Assembly: GCA_028724265.1 (NCBI GenBank)
Contig: JAQYDG010000004.1
Span: 558,001 to 622,000, forward strand
Reading direction: 5' to 3'
DNA from: Actinomycetaceae bacterium
GTDB lineage: Bacteria; Actinomycetota; Actinomycetes; Actinomycetales; Actinomycetaceae
Length of the DNA stretch: 64,000 nucleotides
The notes under the pieces are model-generated. The model was not told the DNA's origin and did no database searches. It saw nothing but the letters and a program-made list of their open reading frames with translations. A program made the position numbers and the translations under genes. Position 1 is the first letter of the stretch; each line of letters begins with the position of its first letter. Positions 44,637 through 54,479 of this stretch are shown piece after piece.

Positions 44637-45116
44637 TTATTCACGCGATCCGGTGGAATTGTGCTTTTCTTCGTAATCGACCAAAGCCTGAACATTCTGC
44701 TGTGAATGTGATGTTGGATCAAACTCATACCCCAGCCATTCTTTGGTGAGTTTGCGGGCAAGTTCCAATCCGATCACGCGCTCACCAAAGGTCAGCACCT
44801 GGGCATTATTGGATTTCACGAGCCGTTCAACCGAATACGAGTCATGAGCCACCGACGCGCGAATACCTGGCACTTTGTTCGCCGACATCGCAACACCCAT
44901 GCCAGTGCCGCAGACGAACAGACCCCTATCCGCCTTCCCGTCCGCAATCATCTGCGCAGCTTCGGTCGCCACAATCGGATAACGGGTATGCTCACCTTCG
45001 CCGATGCCGGCGTCAATCACTTCGTCAACACGCGGATCCTCCTCCAGATCCTTTTTGAGAACCTCTTTGTACTCATAACCAGCATCGTCAGCTGCGACGA
45101 CGATTCGGAACCCCAT
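44637..45116 (-). CDS. RpiB/LacAB-family sugar-phosphate isomerase
   Basis: A 159-residue isomerase interconverting an aldose and ketose phosphate. It has the N-terminal ADDAGYEYK (substrate-binding Asp pair), the active-site cysteine in FVCGTGMGVAMSANK, and SVERLVKSNNAQVLTFGER. This family includes ribose-5-phosphate, allose-6-phosphate, galactose-6-phosphate and tetrulose-phosphate isomerases, and the motifs do not settle the substrate. It is the first gene of the minus-strand operon and has a strong AAAGGAGAC site six bases before the ATG. Confidence 0.9.
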   Translation of the reverse strand: MGFRIVVAADDAGYEYKEVLKKDLEEDPRVDEVIDAGIGEGEHTRYPIVATEAAQMIADGKADRGLFVCGTGMGVAMSANKVPGIRASVAHDSYSVERLVKSNNAQVLTFGERVIGLELARKLTKEWLGYEFDPTSHSQQNVQALVDYEEKHNSTGSRE

Positions 45117-45259
45117 TGTTGTCTCCTTTCGATCGTAAGCTCCGTGTTCTCCCCGTTGCGTGACACGAAGCTCAAGACTTTTAAACTTACCATGATTCAG
45201 TGCCGCACGTCACTCAATTTGCTCCGTATTGAGGCTTTCCTTCCATACAAACAGGCGTA

Positions 45260-47317
45260 ATGTTTCCCTGCGTGGCACGTGTTCCTCTCAGCCATGACGA
45301 TGCAGCGCCAGCTGAAGCGCATCCGAGCCTGCACAGGCATATCGTTGGCAGCGCCAACCCACTGATTACAACCGGCGGCATTCCGCGGGTTGTGGCAAGC
45401 CAACGGCACTTTTCCCGCAGAACACTCACTCTCTCCCTGGCTGCTCTCGGTATTGTCTTTGGCGATATCGGCACATCTCCCCTCTACGTGATGCGAGCTG
45501 TCTTCGCCTCGGGTGCTGTTCCTTTTAATTCAGTGACGATTACAGGCGTCGTCTCCGCCATCGTGTGGACGCTGATCGCCATCGTGTCTGGTAAGTACGT
45601 TTTGCTGGTGCTGCGTGCAGATAATCGCGGTGAGGGTGGCATCATCGCACTCGCCACGTTAGTTCGCAGGGTGTTGACAACCTCGGCCTTGTCGGATCAA
45701 AAGAGAACCCGCTCCCGCACATACATTTTCGCCTCCGTCTGCGGCGTTTTCGGGGCGGCCTTGTTCTTCGGTGACTCTGTGATCACCCCTGCAATTTCGG
45801 TGCTCTCGGCAGTGGAGGGTATTAGTGTGAGCGCGCCAGGTGCACAGCACGCCATCGTGCCGATCGCACTCGTCTTGCTGACCGGGCTTTTTGCGATTCA
45901 ACGCTACGGGACGTCGGCGGTGGGCAAGGCATTTGGGCCGGTGATGCTCGCGTGGTTCGCAAGCTTTATCGCGCTCGGCGCGCCGGCTATTGCGCGGTAT
46001 CCACAGATCGCGCGCGCCCTCTCCCCTCTGGAAGCGCTCCGGTTTATCACCGCATACCCGGTTGCAGCATTTATTGCGCTCGGCGCGATTGTTCTCGCCC
46101 TGACGGGTGCCGAAGCTCTCTATGCGGACATCTCCCATTTCGGCAGACTGCCTATTCAGACCGCGTGGTTTGTCCTTGTGCTGCCCGCGCTGATCGTCAT
46201 GTACCTTGGGCAAGGAGCCTTGCTGATTCTGGATCCTGCTGCACTGCACAATCCGTTTTTCCTCCTGGCACCACACTGGGCACATATTCCCCTCGTGATA
46301 GGTGCCGCCATGGCCACGCTCATCGCCTCCCAGGCCGTCATTTCCGGTGCATATTCCGTTGCTCGCCAAGCCACACGACTGGGATATCTTCCACATCTGC
46401 GCGTGGTGTATACGTCGCAGAAGGAAGTGGGGCAAATCTATATGCCCGGCGTCAACGCCGTCCTATTCGTGGCGGTGGCCGCAGTTGTGCTCCTGTTTCG
46501 ATCCTCCGAAGCGCTCTCCGGAGCCTATGGGCTAGCCGTGACCACAGACTTTCTCCTCACAACCTCACTCCTGCTGATCCTGACGCACAAAGCATGGCAT
46601 TGGGCGCTTCCTGTAACGATACTGATCGGGATCGTCCTCCTCACACTGGAGGTTCCGCTGTGGGCAGCGAATATCATCAAGATCACCACCGGAGGATGGC
46701 TGCCGCTCTCGATTGCGCTGATTGTCTTTATCCTGATGTCGATATGGCACAAGGGTGAAGATGTGGTGCGTGCTGCCCGCGCATCGCGCGAACCGAACCT
46801 GAAATATTTTCTTGCCCAGGTGGCTCATCATCAGCCGCGGCGCATACCGGGAACCGCTGTGTATCTTCATTCCACGGTTCGGACGGCTCCCCTGCCCTTA
46901 GTGCGCAACCTTCACGTCACGCATACGTTGCATGACCATGTGGTGATCCTGTCGATGAAAACGCTGGGTGTTCCCCATGCGGATCCTCACCAACGCGTCG
47001 AGATCCTGCACTTCTCGAACGATCTACCGGGCATGTACCACGTCATCATTCACTACGGCTTCAAGGACGAACGCAACCCGATTGAGGATCTGCGCGATTC
47101 CGCGCTCAACCCCAAACACACGTGGAGCTTCAGCAAGGCGGTGTTCTTCACCTCGCATCTTGAACTCGAAGCAGATGATACTAAGCAGCTGCGGTTTATC
47201 GATCGCATATCGCGCAAGGTTTTCCTCGCTATGGCACATACCGCGTCGTCGCCGTCCTGGCTGCGCCGCGTGCCCGCCGACCAGATGGTAGAAACGTCAT
47301 TCCGCCTCGCCATCTGA
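45260..47317 (+). CDS. kup: Kup-family low-affinity potassium transporter
   Basis: A 685-residue K+/H+ symporter. The family signature GIVFGDIGTSPLYVMRAVF is followed by about twelve transmembrane helices (to about residue 500) and the cytosolic C-terminal domain ending in VETSFRLAI. The helix with FGDSVITPAISVLSAVEG is also typical. The first 50 residues are polar and less conserved, so a later start is possible. It is divergent from the rpiB operon. It gives the organism a second K+ route besides TrkH/TrkA. Confidence 0.94.
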   Translation: MFPCVARVPLSHDDAAPAEAHPSLHRHIVGSANPLITTGGIPRVVASQRHFSRRTLTLSLAALGIVFGDIGTSPLYVMRAVFASGAVPFNSVTITGVVSAIVWTLIAIVSGKYVLLVLRADNRGEGGIIALATLVRRVLTTSALSDQKRTRSRTYIFASVCGVFGAALFFGDSVITPAISVLSAVEGISVSAPGAQHAIVPIALVLLTGLFAIQRYGTSAVGKAFGPVMLAWFASFIALGAPAIARYPQIARALSPLEALRFITAYPVAAFIALGAIVLALTGAEALYADISHFGRLPIQTAWFVLVLPALIVMYLGQGALLILDPAALHNPFFLLAPHWAHIPLVIGAAMATLIASQAVISGAYSVARQATRLGYLPHLRVVYTSQKEVGQIYMPGVNAVLFVAVAAVVLLFRSSEALSGAYGLAVTTDFLLTTSLLLILTHKAWHWALPVTILIGIVLLTLEVPLWAANIIKITTGGWLPLSIALIVFILMSIWHKGEDVVRAARASREPNLKYFLAQVAHHQPRRIPGTAVYLHSTVRTAPLPLVRNLHVTHTLHDHVVILSMKTLGVPHADPHQRVEILHFSNDLPGMYHVIIHYGFKDERNPIEDLRDSALNPKHTWSFSKAVFFTSHLELEADDTKQLRFIDRISRKVFLAMAHTASSPSWLRRVPADQMVETSFRLAI

Positions 47318-47396
47318 TGTGTCGGCTGCCTCCTACTTCCGGTGCCACAAGCACGCTGCCGGCAGATTCTCGTGATGGATCAATACTCCGAATGAA

Positions 47397-48731
47397 TCAA
47401 CGATGAATCAATGCCCTGTGCCGCACATACACAATCACAGCAGCCACGCAGGCGACGATTGCGAACCCCACAGCCACATGAGCCATACGGGAGTAACCGA
47501 GAGCAAGCGCCTGAGCTTTTTGTACCTCGTTGAGACCGCGCGTTGAGGGCACAATGAACCTGATGGCATAGGGCAACAGGAAACCGCCAAGAGCACCCGC
47601 TTCCCAGTACCACGCCACAACACGCCCCTTATATGCGGGGAAAAAGTCGCTCAACGCCGTCAGTACCAGCTGCATGATGCCGCCGGAGACGAAATAGCCC
47701 ACGAGGAATGCCACTGTACGCATTCCCCACAGTGTGTGCATTGAACTCATATTCAGCATCACGAGGGACACCACACCGAACAGCGCGTACACGGGAACGA
47801 AGTGGATCGAACTGATCTTGACCGACAATGCGGCGGTCAGTAAAACAGCCGTCAAGGATCCAAGCGTCATTGCCTGAGTGAGTGTACGACCTTGGGCATC
47901 GGTCAGATGCGCGAGCGAACTGCCAATCTGCGGCAGCGCCTGGTTGGATAGATATACCATCCCGTTGACGCAGAACACGAAAATCAAGCACACCACTGCG
48001 TCGAGAGCAACCGATGGGCGCGCCGCGCTCCGCGCACGAGTTTCCGTGCCGGGCACTGTGGCGTGAGCCTGTTTCGCATCCGGGTGGTGTTCTCCATCCG
48101 GGTGGTGGACGCGCTCCGGTTCATTCACCTGCTCGGTGTGGGCAAGTGCTAATGCCTGCTTTTGGGCTAACGCTCGATAATCTGGGAACGCTGCTGCCAG
48201 TACTGCTACGAGCATGACCGTCATATAGAGTCCAGCAATGATCGGCACCCAGCGCCACGCATCAGCAAAGAGGGACACCAGCAGGGGCATCACAAATTGA
48301 CCGGCACTCATAAATGCCTTGATCAGAATGTTCATCGTCCCCTCGTACTGAGGGTTGGACTCCATCAGCGTCGGATAGCTTCCCGCATCGAGAAAAGAAT
48401 TTCCGACGCCGAAAATAAGCGCTACGACCGTTCCCCAAAAGACTGACGGGGTAAATGGCAGTGTCAGGAAAAATATCACATCAGCCGCGACGCCGATCGC
48501 AATCGACGCTTTGCGCCCGAATCTATCAGCGAAAGGACCGGCAAAAGGGTAGGTCAGTAGCTTCCCGACCGCCTCCCATGCCACGACGGCGATCACGTCT
48601 TTGACTTCCACATGCCATTGTGCTGCCAGCGGGTCGGCCAGCTGACCGGCAGTCACAAGACCCATCGCATAGACGAAATAAGAAAAATAGACGGAGCAGA
48701 CAGCGCCCACATTGGTGAGTTTTCGCGGCAT
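47397..48731 (-). CDS. Major facilitator superfamily transporter
   Basis: A 444-residue MFS protein with twelve predicted helices, split by a hydrophilic central loop of about 50 residues that is rich in His, Glu and Pro (HHPDGEHHPDAKQAH). The loop-2/3 motif is seen as GPFADRFGRKASIA. The substrate is unknown. AAAGG lies six bases before the ATG. The gene is downstream of the clpB terminator and probably independent. The His-rich loop could bind metal ions, but this is a guess. Confidence 0.85.
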   Translation of the reverse strand: MPRKLTNVGAVCSVYFSYFVYAMGLVTAGQLADPLAAQWHVEVKDVIAVVAWEAVGKLLTYPFAGPFADRFGRKASIAIGVAADVIFFLTLPFTPSVFWGTVVALIFGVGNSFLDAGSYPTLMESNPQYEGTMNILIKAFMSAGQFVMPLLVSLFADAWRWVPIIAGLYMTVMLVAVLAAAFPDYRALAQKQALALAHTEQVNEPERVHHPDGEHHPDAKQAHATVPGTETRARSAARPSVALDAVVCLIFVFCVNGMVYLSNQALPQIGSSLAHLTDAQGRTLTQAMTLGSLTAVLLTAALSVKISSIHFVPVYALFGVVSLVMLNMSSMHTLWGMRTVAFLVGYFVSGGIMQLVLTALSDFFPAYKGRVVAWYWEAGALGGFLLPYAIRFIVPSTRGLNEVQKAQALALGYSRMAHVAVGFAIVACVAAVIVYVRHRALIHR

Positions 48732-48771
48732 CGTACGACCTTTCGGAGGCGGGTGAGACGTTGATGAGATA

Positions 48772-48823
48772 AAAGGGCGGCTTCCCCTTTCGGTATGCTT
48801 CCGAAAGTAAGAAACCGCCCTTT
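48772..48823 (-). terminator. Rho-independent terminator of clpB
   Basis: Outer arms AAAGGGCGG/CCGCCCTTT (9 bp) and inner arms CTTTCGG/CCGAAAG (7 bp) form a long two-step hairpin. On the minus strand it ends in CCGCCCTTTTATC, giving a T-run. It lies 37 bases past the clpB stop and upstream of the MFS gene. Confidence 0.8.
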
Positions 48824-48859
48824 ATTGTAGATCTCACCCCACTCGCTGAGAGCATTTTG

Positions 48860-51529
48860 CTACATGTGTGCAGCACTCTCCTGAACGCTTAAGGTCAATC
48901 CGTAGTGGCCGGGCACGTGCTTGGGTGCCGAGTCGGCCTGCTCGCTCGCCTCAAGCAAGGCGTCCACATCCACATCTGCGGTGTCCACGCGCACGGTGTC
49001 GCCGGGTTTTGCCGTTCCAGCAAGCAGCATCTTCGCCAACTGATCGCCTATTTCCCGCTGAACAAGGCGGTGTAGAGGCCGTGCACCGAAGGCAGGATCA
49101 AAGCCGTCCATCGCCAAGTAGCTGCGTGCGCCATCCGTCACGTTAAGGGTGATACGCTGCTCGGAAAGCCGCTCCATCAGGTTGTGCACCTGAATATCGA
49201 CGATCTTGGAGAGCTCAGTAATCGTCAACGGATGGAACATAATCACATCGTCCAAACGGTTGAGGAACTCCGGCTTGAAGGCCGCGTGCACAGCCTCCAT
49301 CACAGCCGCGTGCTTCTCCTCGTCGCTCAAACTCTGATCCATCAGCGCTTGAGACCCCAGATTGGAGGTCAGAATCAGGATCGTGTTCTTGAAGTCCACG
49401 GTACGACCCTGACCGTCGGTCAAGCGACCATCGTCAAGCACCTGCAGCAGAATATCGAAAACGTCTGGATGAGCCTTTTCTACTTCGTCCAGCAGAATGA
49501 CCGAATACGGCCTGCGCCGCACTGCCTCGGTCAGCTGACCGCCCTCCTCGTAGCCAACGTACCCCGGAGGGGCACCAACCAGGCGTGACACGGTGTGCTT
49601 TTCGGCGTATTCACTCATGTCGATGCGCACAATCGCTCGCTCATCGTCGAACAGAAATTCTGCCAGCGATTTGGCGAGCTCTGTTTTGCCCACGCCCGTT
49701 GGTCCGAGGAACAGGAAGCTGCCCTGCGGGCGATTCGGATCTGCCACGCCAGCCCGCGCGCGCCGCACCGCATCAGCCACAGACCTCACTGCGTCCTTCT
49801 GCCCGATCAGTCGCTTACCGATCTCGTCTTCCATGTGGAGCAGTTTCTCCGATTCGCCCTGCAGCATCTTGCCCACAGGCACACCCGTCCAGGCCGACAC
49901 CACCTGCGCGATTCCTTCTGCGTCCACGCGTTCTGGCACCATCGGCTCTGAATCCGGCGACTCCTCCGCAGCCTCTGCTTCCTCGATTTCCCGCTCAACG
50001 CCCGGAATATCGCCGTTCTGTAACCGGCCAGCGTCTTCGTAGCGACCCTCACGGATTGCCCTGTCAAGATCGGTTCGCAACTGATCGAGCTTGACGCGCA
50101 AATCACCAACCTTGTTCCGGCCTGATTTCTCGGACTGCCATCGCGCATTGAGAGCGTTGAGCTGTTCGTTCTTGTCCGCCAGCTCTGCACGCAGCTTCTC
50201 CAGGCGGTCTTCGGTGGCATCGTCAGCACCTTCGGTGTCGGAAAGGTAGCTTTCCTCCATCTTCAAACGATCCACCTGCCGCTGCAACGCATCGATCTCC
50301 TCCGGTGACGAATCCAGCTCCATCCGCAGACGCGACGCCGCTTCGTCAATCAGATCGATCGCCTTATCCGGCAGCTGACGCCCGCTAATGTACCGGTTTG
50401 AAAGCTCCGCCGCCGCAACGAGTGCACCGTCAGTAATCGTCACCTTGTGGTGAGCCTCGTACTTCGGAGCAATGCCACGGAGGATCGCAACCGTATCCTC
50501 AACGGACGGCTCCCCCACAAAGACCTGCTGGAAGCGCCGCTCTAAGGCTGCATCTTTCTCGATATGCTCGCGGTATTCGTCAAGCGTCGTTGCACCGATC
50601 AGACGCAGCTCCCCGCGCGCCAACATCGGTTTGAGCATATTCCCCGCATCAAGTGCACCATCGGTTCCGCCGCCAGCGCCCACAATCGTATGAATCTCGT
50701 CAATAAACGTGACGATTTCTCCCGCAGCGTCAGTGATTTCGCGCAGTACCGCCTTGAAGCGTTCTTCAAACTCGCCCCGATACTTCGCGCCGGCCAACAT
50801 GCTCGCGATATCCAACTGGATCAGGCGCTTGCCACGCAGCGATTCAGACACATCACCGTTCACCATGCGCTGTGCAAGACCTTCCACAACGGCCGTCTTA
50901 CCAACGCCGGGCTCACCGATCAGTACCGGGTTGTTCTTCGTCCGCCGGCTCAGCACCTGCACCAAGCGCCGAATCTCCGTGTCGCGCCCAATCACAGGAT
51001 CCAGTTTGCCCTCGCGCGCCAGTTCAGTCAGATCGGTGCCGTATTTCTCCAAGGCTTTGAATTTGCCCTCCGGATCCGGCGAATCAACTTTTGCCGACCC
51101 CCGCACACTACCCAGCACACCTGCAATCTGATCCCTGGAGGCGCCAGCAGCTTTGAGGATTGATCCGGCCTGCGACTGCGAAGCAGCCAAACCCATCAGT
51201 AAGTGCTCCGTGGAGATATAGTCATCCCCCAAAGCCGCCGCTTCCTTGCCGGCATCCGTGATGACGAGCGAAAACGGCCTCGAGGCAGTCGGCTGCGACA
51301 CAGCACTCCCTGAGGCTGCTGGCAGTGCCGCAAGCTGCCCGCTCACCCGTTCATCGAGCTGATGCGCATCCACACCGAGCGCTTTCAACAGCGCAACGGC
51401 AATCCCGTCGCCTTGACCGAGCAGCGAATGCAGCAGGTGGATTGGCTCAACCTGAGGATTCCCCGCCTCCATCGCCGTGCGCACCGCCTGCGCCACCGCT
51501 TCCTGTGATTTGGTGGTCAGCTTATCCAT
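48860..51529 (-). CDS. clpB: ATP-dependent chaperone ClpB
   Basis: An 889-residue Hsp100 disaggregase that works with DnaK to resolve protein aggregates. It has the Clp N domain (1-145), NBD1 with Walker [10 protein letters not shown] (about 205) and FIDEIHT, the coiled-coil M domain (about 400-530), and NBD2 with [13 protein letters not shown] (about 605) and LLDEVEKAH. All nucleotide motifs are intact. The ATG at 51529 has AAGGAAGG upstream; the open frame extends nine codons further. A HAIR element 129 bases upstream indicates HspR control. Confidence 0.97.
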   Translation of the reverse strand: MDKLTTKSQEAVAQAVRTAMEAGNPQVEPIHLLHSLLGQGDGIAVALLKALGVDAHQLDERVSGQLAALPAASGSAVSQPTASRPFSLVITDAGKEAAALGDDYISTEHLLMGLAASQSQAGSILKAAGASRDQIAGVLGSVRGSAKVDSPDPEGKFKALEKYGTDLTELAREGKLDPVIGRDTEIRRLVQVLSRRTKNNPVLIGEPGVGKTAVVEGLAQRMVNGDVSESLRGKRLIQLDIASMLAGAKYRGEFEERFKAVLREITDAAGEIVTFIDEIHTIVGAGGGTDGALDAGNMLKPMLARGELRLIGATTLDEYREHIEKDAALERRFQQVFVGEPSVEDTVAILRGIAPKYEAHHKVTITDGALVAAAELSNRYISGRQLPDKAIDLIDEAASRLRMELDSSPEEIDALQRQVDRLKMEESYLSDTEGADDATEDRLEKLRAELADKNEQLNALNARWQSEKSGRNKVGDLRVKLDQLRTDLDRAIREGRYEDAGRLQNGDIPGVEREIEEAEAAEESPDSEPMVPERVDAEGIAQVVSAWTGVPVGKMLQGESEKLLHMEDEIGKRLIGQKDAVRSVADAVRRARAGVADPNRPQGSFLFLGPTGVGKTELAKSLAEFLFDDERAIVRIDMSEYAEKHTVSRLVGAPPGYVGYEEGGQLTEAVRRRPYSVILLDEVEKAHPDVFDILLQVLDDGRLTDGQGRTVDFKNTILILTSNLGSQALMDQSLSDEEKHAAVMEAVHAAFKPEFLNRLDDVIMFHPLTITELSKIVDIQVHNLMERLSEQRITLNVTDGARSYLAMDGFDPAFGARPLHRLVQREIGDQLAKMLLAGTAKPGDTVRVDTADVDVDALLEASEQADSAPKHVPGHYGLTLSVQESAAHM

Positions 51530-51841
51530 TCTTGGCCTTCCTTCCACACTGTCCATAACGCCCCACCACGCACCACCGCAGTGCGTGATGACGCGTCATC
51601 GCCTCTCTTGTTGGCGTCACGTTCTATCCACGTTCTGTGTTGTGTAACGCTTCCAAAGTTGAGTCTATTCCACTCAAGTTAAATTGTGAAGATAGCTGTC
51701 AAGAACTGCGACAGAAATAGTGAAGAAAAGGTCGAGCACACACAAGCAGAGTCACACACAAAACCAGATGCCCCGCAACTACACCCCGGACATGTAACCC
51801 CTCTCCTTATTCTTCGCGCTTCGGCATCACTCCTCGGCAAC
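51530..51841. other. clpB upstream region
   Basis: 312 bases between the uvrA-like stop and clpB. It contains the HAIR element at 51658-51678 and no gene that I can support. The remaining part (51680-51841) between HAIR and the uvrA-like stop shows nothing notable. Confidence 0.5.
51658..51678. promoter_or_regulatory. HAIR element (HspR operator) of clpB
   Basis: GTTGAGT-N7-ACTCAAG matches the HAIR consensus CTTGAGT-N7-ACTCAAG at 13 of 14 positions with the exact seven-base spacer. HspR, a MerR-like repressor acting with DnaK, controls dnaK and clpB operons in actinobacteria by such sites. It lies 129 bases upstream of the clpB start. Confidence 0.88.
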
Positions 51842-54334
51842 CTAGATGAAACGCCCCGTCACAGATGCAGTGGCATTCTTGATATCGGCAGGCGTTCCTG
51901 CTGCAACGATCGTGCCGCCTTCCTCCCCACCACCGGGTCCCATGTCGATGATGTAGTCAGCATGACGAATCACATCCAGATCGTGCTCAATCACCACCAC
52001 AGTGGCACCGTGATCAATGAGAGTCTGGAACACACTTAGCAAGGTCTGAACGTCCAGAGGATGCAGGCCAATGGTTGGCTCGTCGAAGACGAAAACCGAA
52101 TCCGTTTGCAGCCTGCCCATATCGCTGGCTAACTTCAGCCTCTGCGCCTCACCACCAGAGAGGCTGGGAGTTTCTTCACCCAGCGTCAGATACCCCAAAC
52201 CCAGGCTGTCGAGCACCTGCAGCTTCGGGAGGACACGCTTCATATCCCGGCAAAAGGCCATGGCATCGGAGACGTCCATATCCATGAGCTCTGGCAAAGA
52301 TCGGGATTCGCCAGCCTTGTTCGTATACATGATGGCGTATGCATCTTTGGCGTACCTGGAGCCTTTACATTCCGGGCAGGAAATCTGAACGTCGGGAAGA
52401 AACTGCACGTCCAAGCTAATTGAGCCGGTTCCGTCACAGACCGGGCAACGCAGCTTTCCTGTGTTGTAGGAGAAGTCTCCCGCCTTGTAGCCGCGCTGTT
52501 TCGCGTCGGCAGTACGCGCATAAATCTTGCGCAACTCGTCATGTACATTCGCATATGTTGCAACCGTAGAACGCACGTTAATACCGATAGGTGACGCATC
52601 GATGAGTTTCACATGGTCGATGCCCTCAGCCTCCACGTTCTTCACATGATCCGGTAGCTTCTCGCCGGAGGTGACAGCCTGCAACCCAGGTACCAGGCTT
52701 TCCAGTACCAGCGTCGTCTTGCCCGATCCAGACACGCCGGTGACGACGGTCAACGTACCTTTCGGAATATCAACGTGAAGCGGCTTCACCGTGTGGAGCG
52801 AGCGGGTTTCGATCAGAATATGCCCGTTGCTGAAAAGATCCGAGCCTCCTGCCTGCTTCACGTCATCCCGCTCACCAGCGAGGAACGAGCCGATCTTGGA
52901 TGCCGGGTTGTTCACGATAGCGCTGATCGGACCTTGCGCGATGACCCGCCCACCGCCGGCTCCAGCCTCCGGCCCCATCTCGATAATCCAGTCGGCTTCT
53001 TTCAAGATCTGCACATCATGATCAACCAGCAGCACTGAATTTCCGTCTGCAACTAGGTCGTGCATGACGCCGTTGAGACCGACAATATTCGCCGGATGCA
53101 GCCCAATGGACGGTTCGTCAAGCACATAAAGCACACCTGTTGTTCTGTTGCGCACAGCTCGAGCCAGCTGCATGCGCTGCCGCTCCCCCGTTGAAAGCGT
53201 TGACGACGCGCGATCCAGAGTCAGGTAGGAGAGCCCCAGTTCCATCAAGCGTGTGGCATTCGTCAGGTAAGACTCTCCGATGCTCCGGGCCATGGGTCGC
53301 ATGTTTTCAGGTACAGAATCCGGCACGCGCGCAACCCACTCGATCGAGGCCGATAAAGTCATCATGCACGCCTGAGCAAGGTTAATCCCCATGATTTTGG
53401 GTGTTCTGGCTTTTTCGCTCAGGCGCGTGCCGCCGCAGTCCGGGCAAACGGACACACGCAGGAACTTCTCCACACGCGCCATACCCTTCTCGTCTTTCAC
53501 CTTTGAAAGCGCGTTTTCCACGGTGTGGATAGCGTTGAAATAGGTAAAGTCCATCTCCCCGGCAGCACCGTTCGTTCGGTTTTGGTAGACCATATGATGC
53601 TTGATTGCCGGGCCGTGAAACACAATGTCCCGCTCTTTCTCGGTCAGATCTTTAAAGGGGACGTCTGTGCGCACGCCGAGTTCCCGCGCAATATCCTTCA
53701 TCAGCGACCACATGAGTGTTTGCCATGGCCGAACAGCACCGTCGTCAATCGACAGAGTCTCGTCAGGTACCAACGTCGATTCATCAACAACATGCACGAT
53801 ACCGGTACCGTCACACCAAGGGCATGCGCCCTGAGAGTTGAAAGCCAAATCTTCCGCGCCTGGGCCGTAGAATCGAACGCCGCACTCCGGGCACACAATT
53901 TCTTGTTCCAACGCCACATTCATCGCGGGTGGCACAGTGTGCCCGTTGGGACACGTGTGGCTTGCCAACCTCGAAAACATCAGACGCAAGCTGTTGAGCA
54001 GCTCCGTTCCCGTCCCGAAGGTTGAGCGGATACCCGGTATGGCTGGTCGCTGATGCAGAGCCAGTGATGCCGGAACGTAAAGAACCTCGTCTACATCGGC
54101 TTTGGCCGCCTGAGTCATGCGCCGGCGCGTGTAGGTAGAGAGCGATTCGAGGTACCGTCTGGATCCTTCCGCATACAGAACACCTAATGCCAACGACGAT
54201 TTACCAGATCCGGACACGCCGGCAACGCCGACGATGCTGTTGAGCGGCACATCGACATCGACATTTTTCAAGTTATGAACCCGCGCACCCCGAACCTGGA
54301 TCGCGTTCGGCATCGAGCTGCTTATGCGTACCAT
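51842..54334 (-). CDS. Short UvrA-family protein (UvrA2/drug-resistance class)
   Basis: An 830-residue ABC-type ATPase of the UvrA family. It has two ATPase halves (VSGSGKSSLA and VSGSGKTTLV), the signature LSTGERQRMQLA and LSGGEAQRLKLA, Walker B VLDEPSIGLHP and FDEPTIGLHP, and zinc modules CPDCGGTR and CPVCDGTG...CPECKGSR. It is about 120 residues shorter than nucleotide-excision UvrA, and the missing part matches the UvrB-binding insertion. Such class II proteins occur besides a normal UvrA and are linked to drug tolerance or DNA-intercalator protection. The start is uncertain: GTG at 54349 or ATG at 54334. Confidence 0.85.
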   Translation of the reverse strand: MVRISSSMPNAIQVRGARVHNLKNVDVDVPLNSIVGVAGVSGSGKSSLALGVLYAEGSRRYLESLSTYTRRRMTQAAKADVDEVLYVPASLALHQRPAIPGIRSTFGTGTELLNSLRLMFSRLASHTCPNGHTVPPAMNVALEQEIVCPECGVRFYGPGAEDLAFNSQGACPWCDGTGIVHVVDESTLVPDETLSIDDGAVRPWQTLMWSLMKDIARELGVRTDVPFKDLTEKERDIVFHGPAIKHHMVYQNRTNGAAGEMDFTYFNAIHTVENALSKVKDEKGMARVEKFLRVSVCPDCGGTRLSEKARTPKIMGINLAQACMMTLSASIEWVARVPDSVPENMRPMARSIGESYLTNATRLMELGLSYLTLDRASSTLSTGERQRMQLARAVRNRTTGVLYVLDEPSIGLHPANIVGLNGVMHDLVADGNSVLLVDHDVQILKEADWIIEMGPEAGAGGGRVIAQGPISAIVNNPASKIGSFLAGERDDVKQAGGSDLFSNGHILIETRSLHTVKPLHVDIPKGTLTVVTGVSGSGKTTLVLESLVPGLQAVTSGEKLPDHVKNVEAEGIDHVKLIDASPIGINVRSTVATYANVHDELRKIYARTADAKQRGYKAGDFSYNTGKLRCPVCDGTGSISLDVQFLPDVQISCPECKGSRYAKDAYAIMYTNKAGESRSLPELMDMDVSDAMAFCRDMKRVLPKLQVLDSLGLGYLTLGEETPSLSGGEAQRLKLASDMGRLQTDSVFVFDEPTIGLHPLDVQTLLSVFQTLIDHGATVVVIEHDLDVIRHADYIIDMGPGGGEEGGTIVAAGTPADIKNATASVTGRFI

Positions 54335-54479
54335 CTGCTCCGTATCCACTCCCTCAACTCACTGCTCCTTCCATGACCGATCGATACAATGACTGACCTA
54401 CATAATTACTGGCCCCCCTCAGGCTCGGCTCCTTCTCGCCCGCGATGAGCCTTCTGCTGTCACTCAAAGGACGAGGCGC

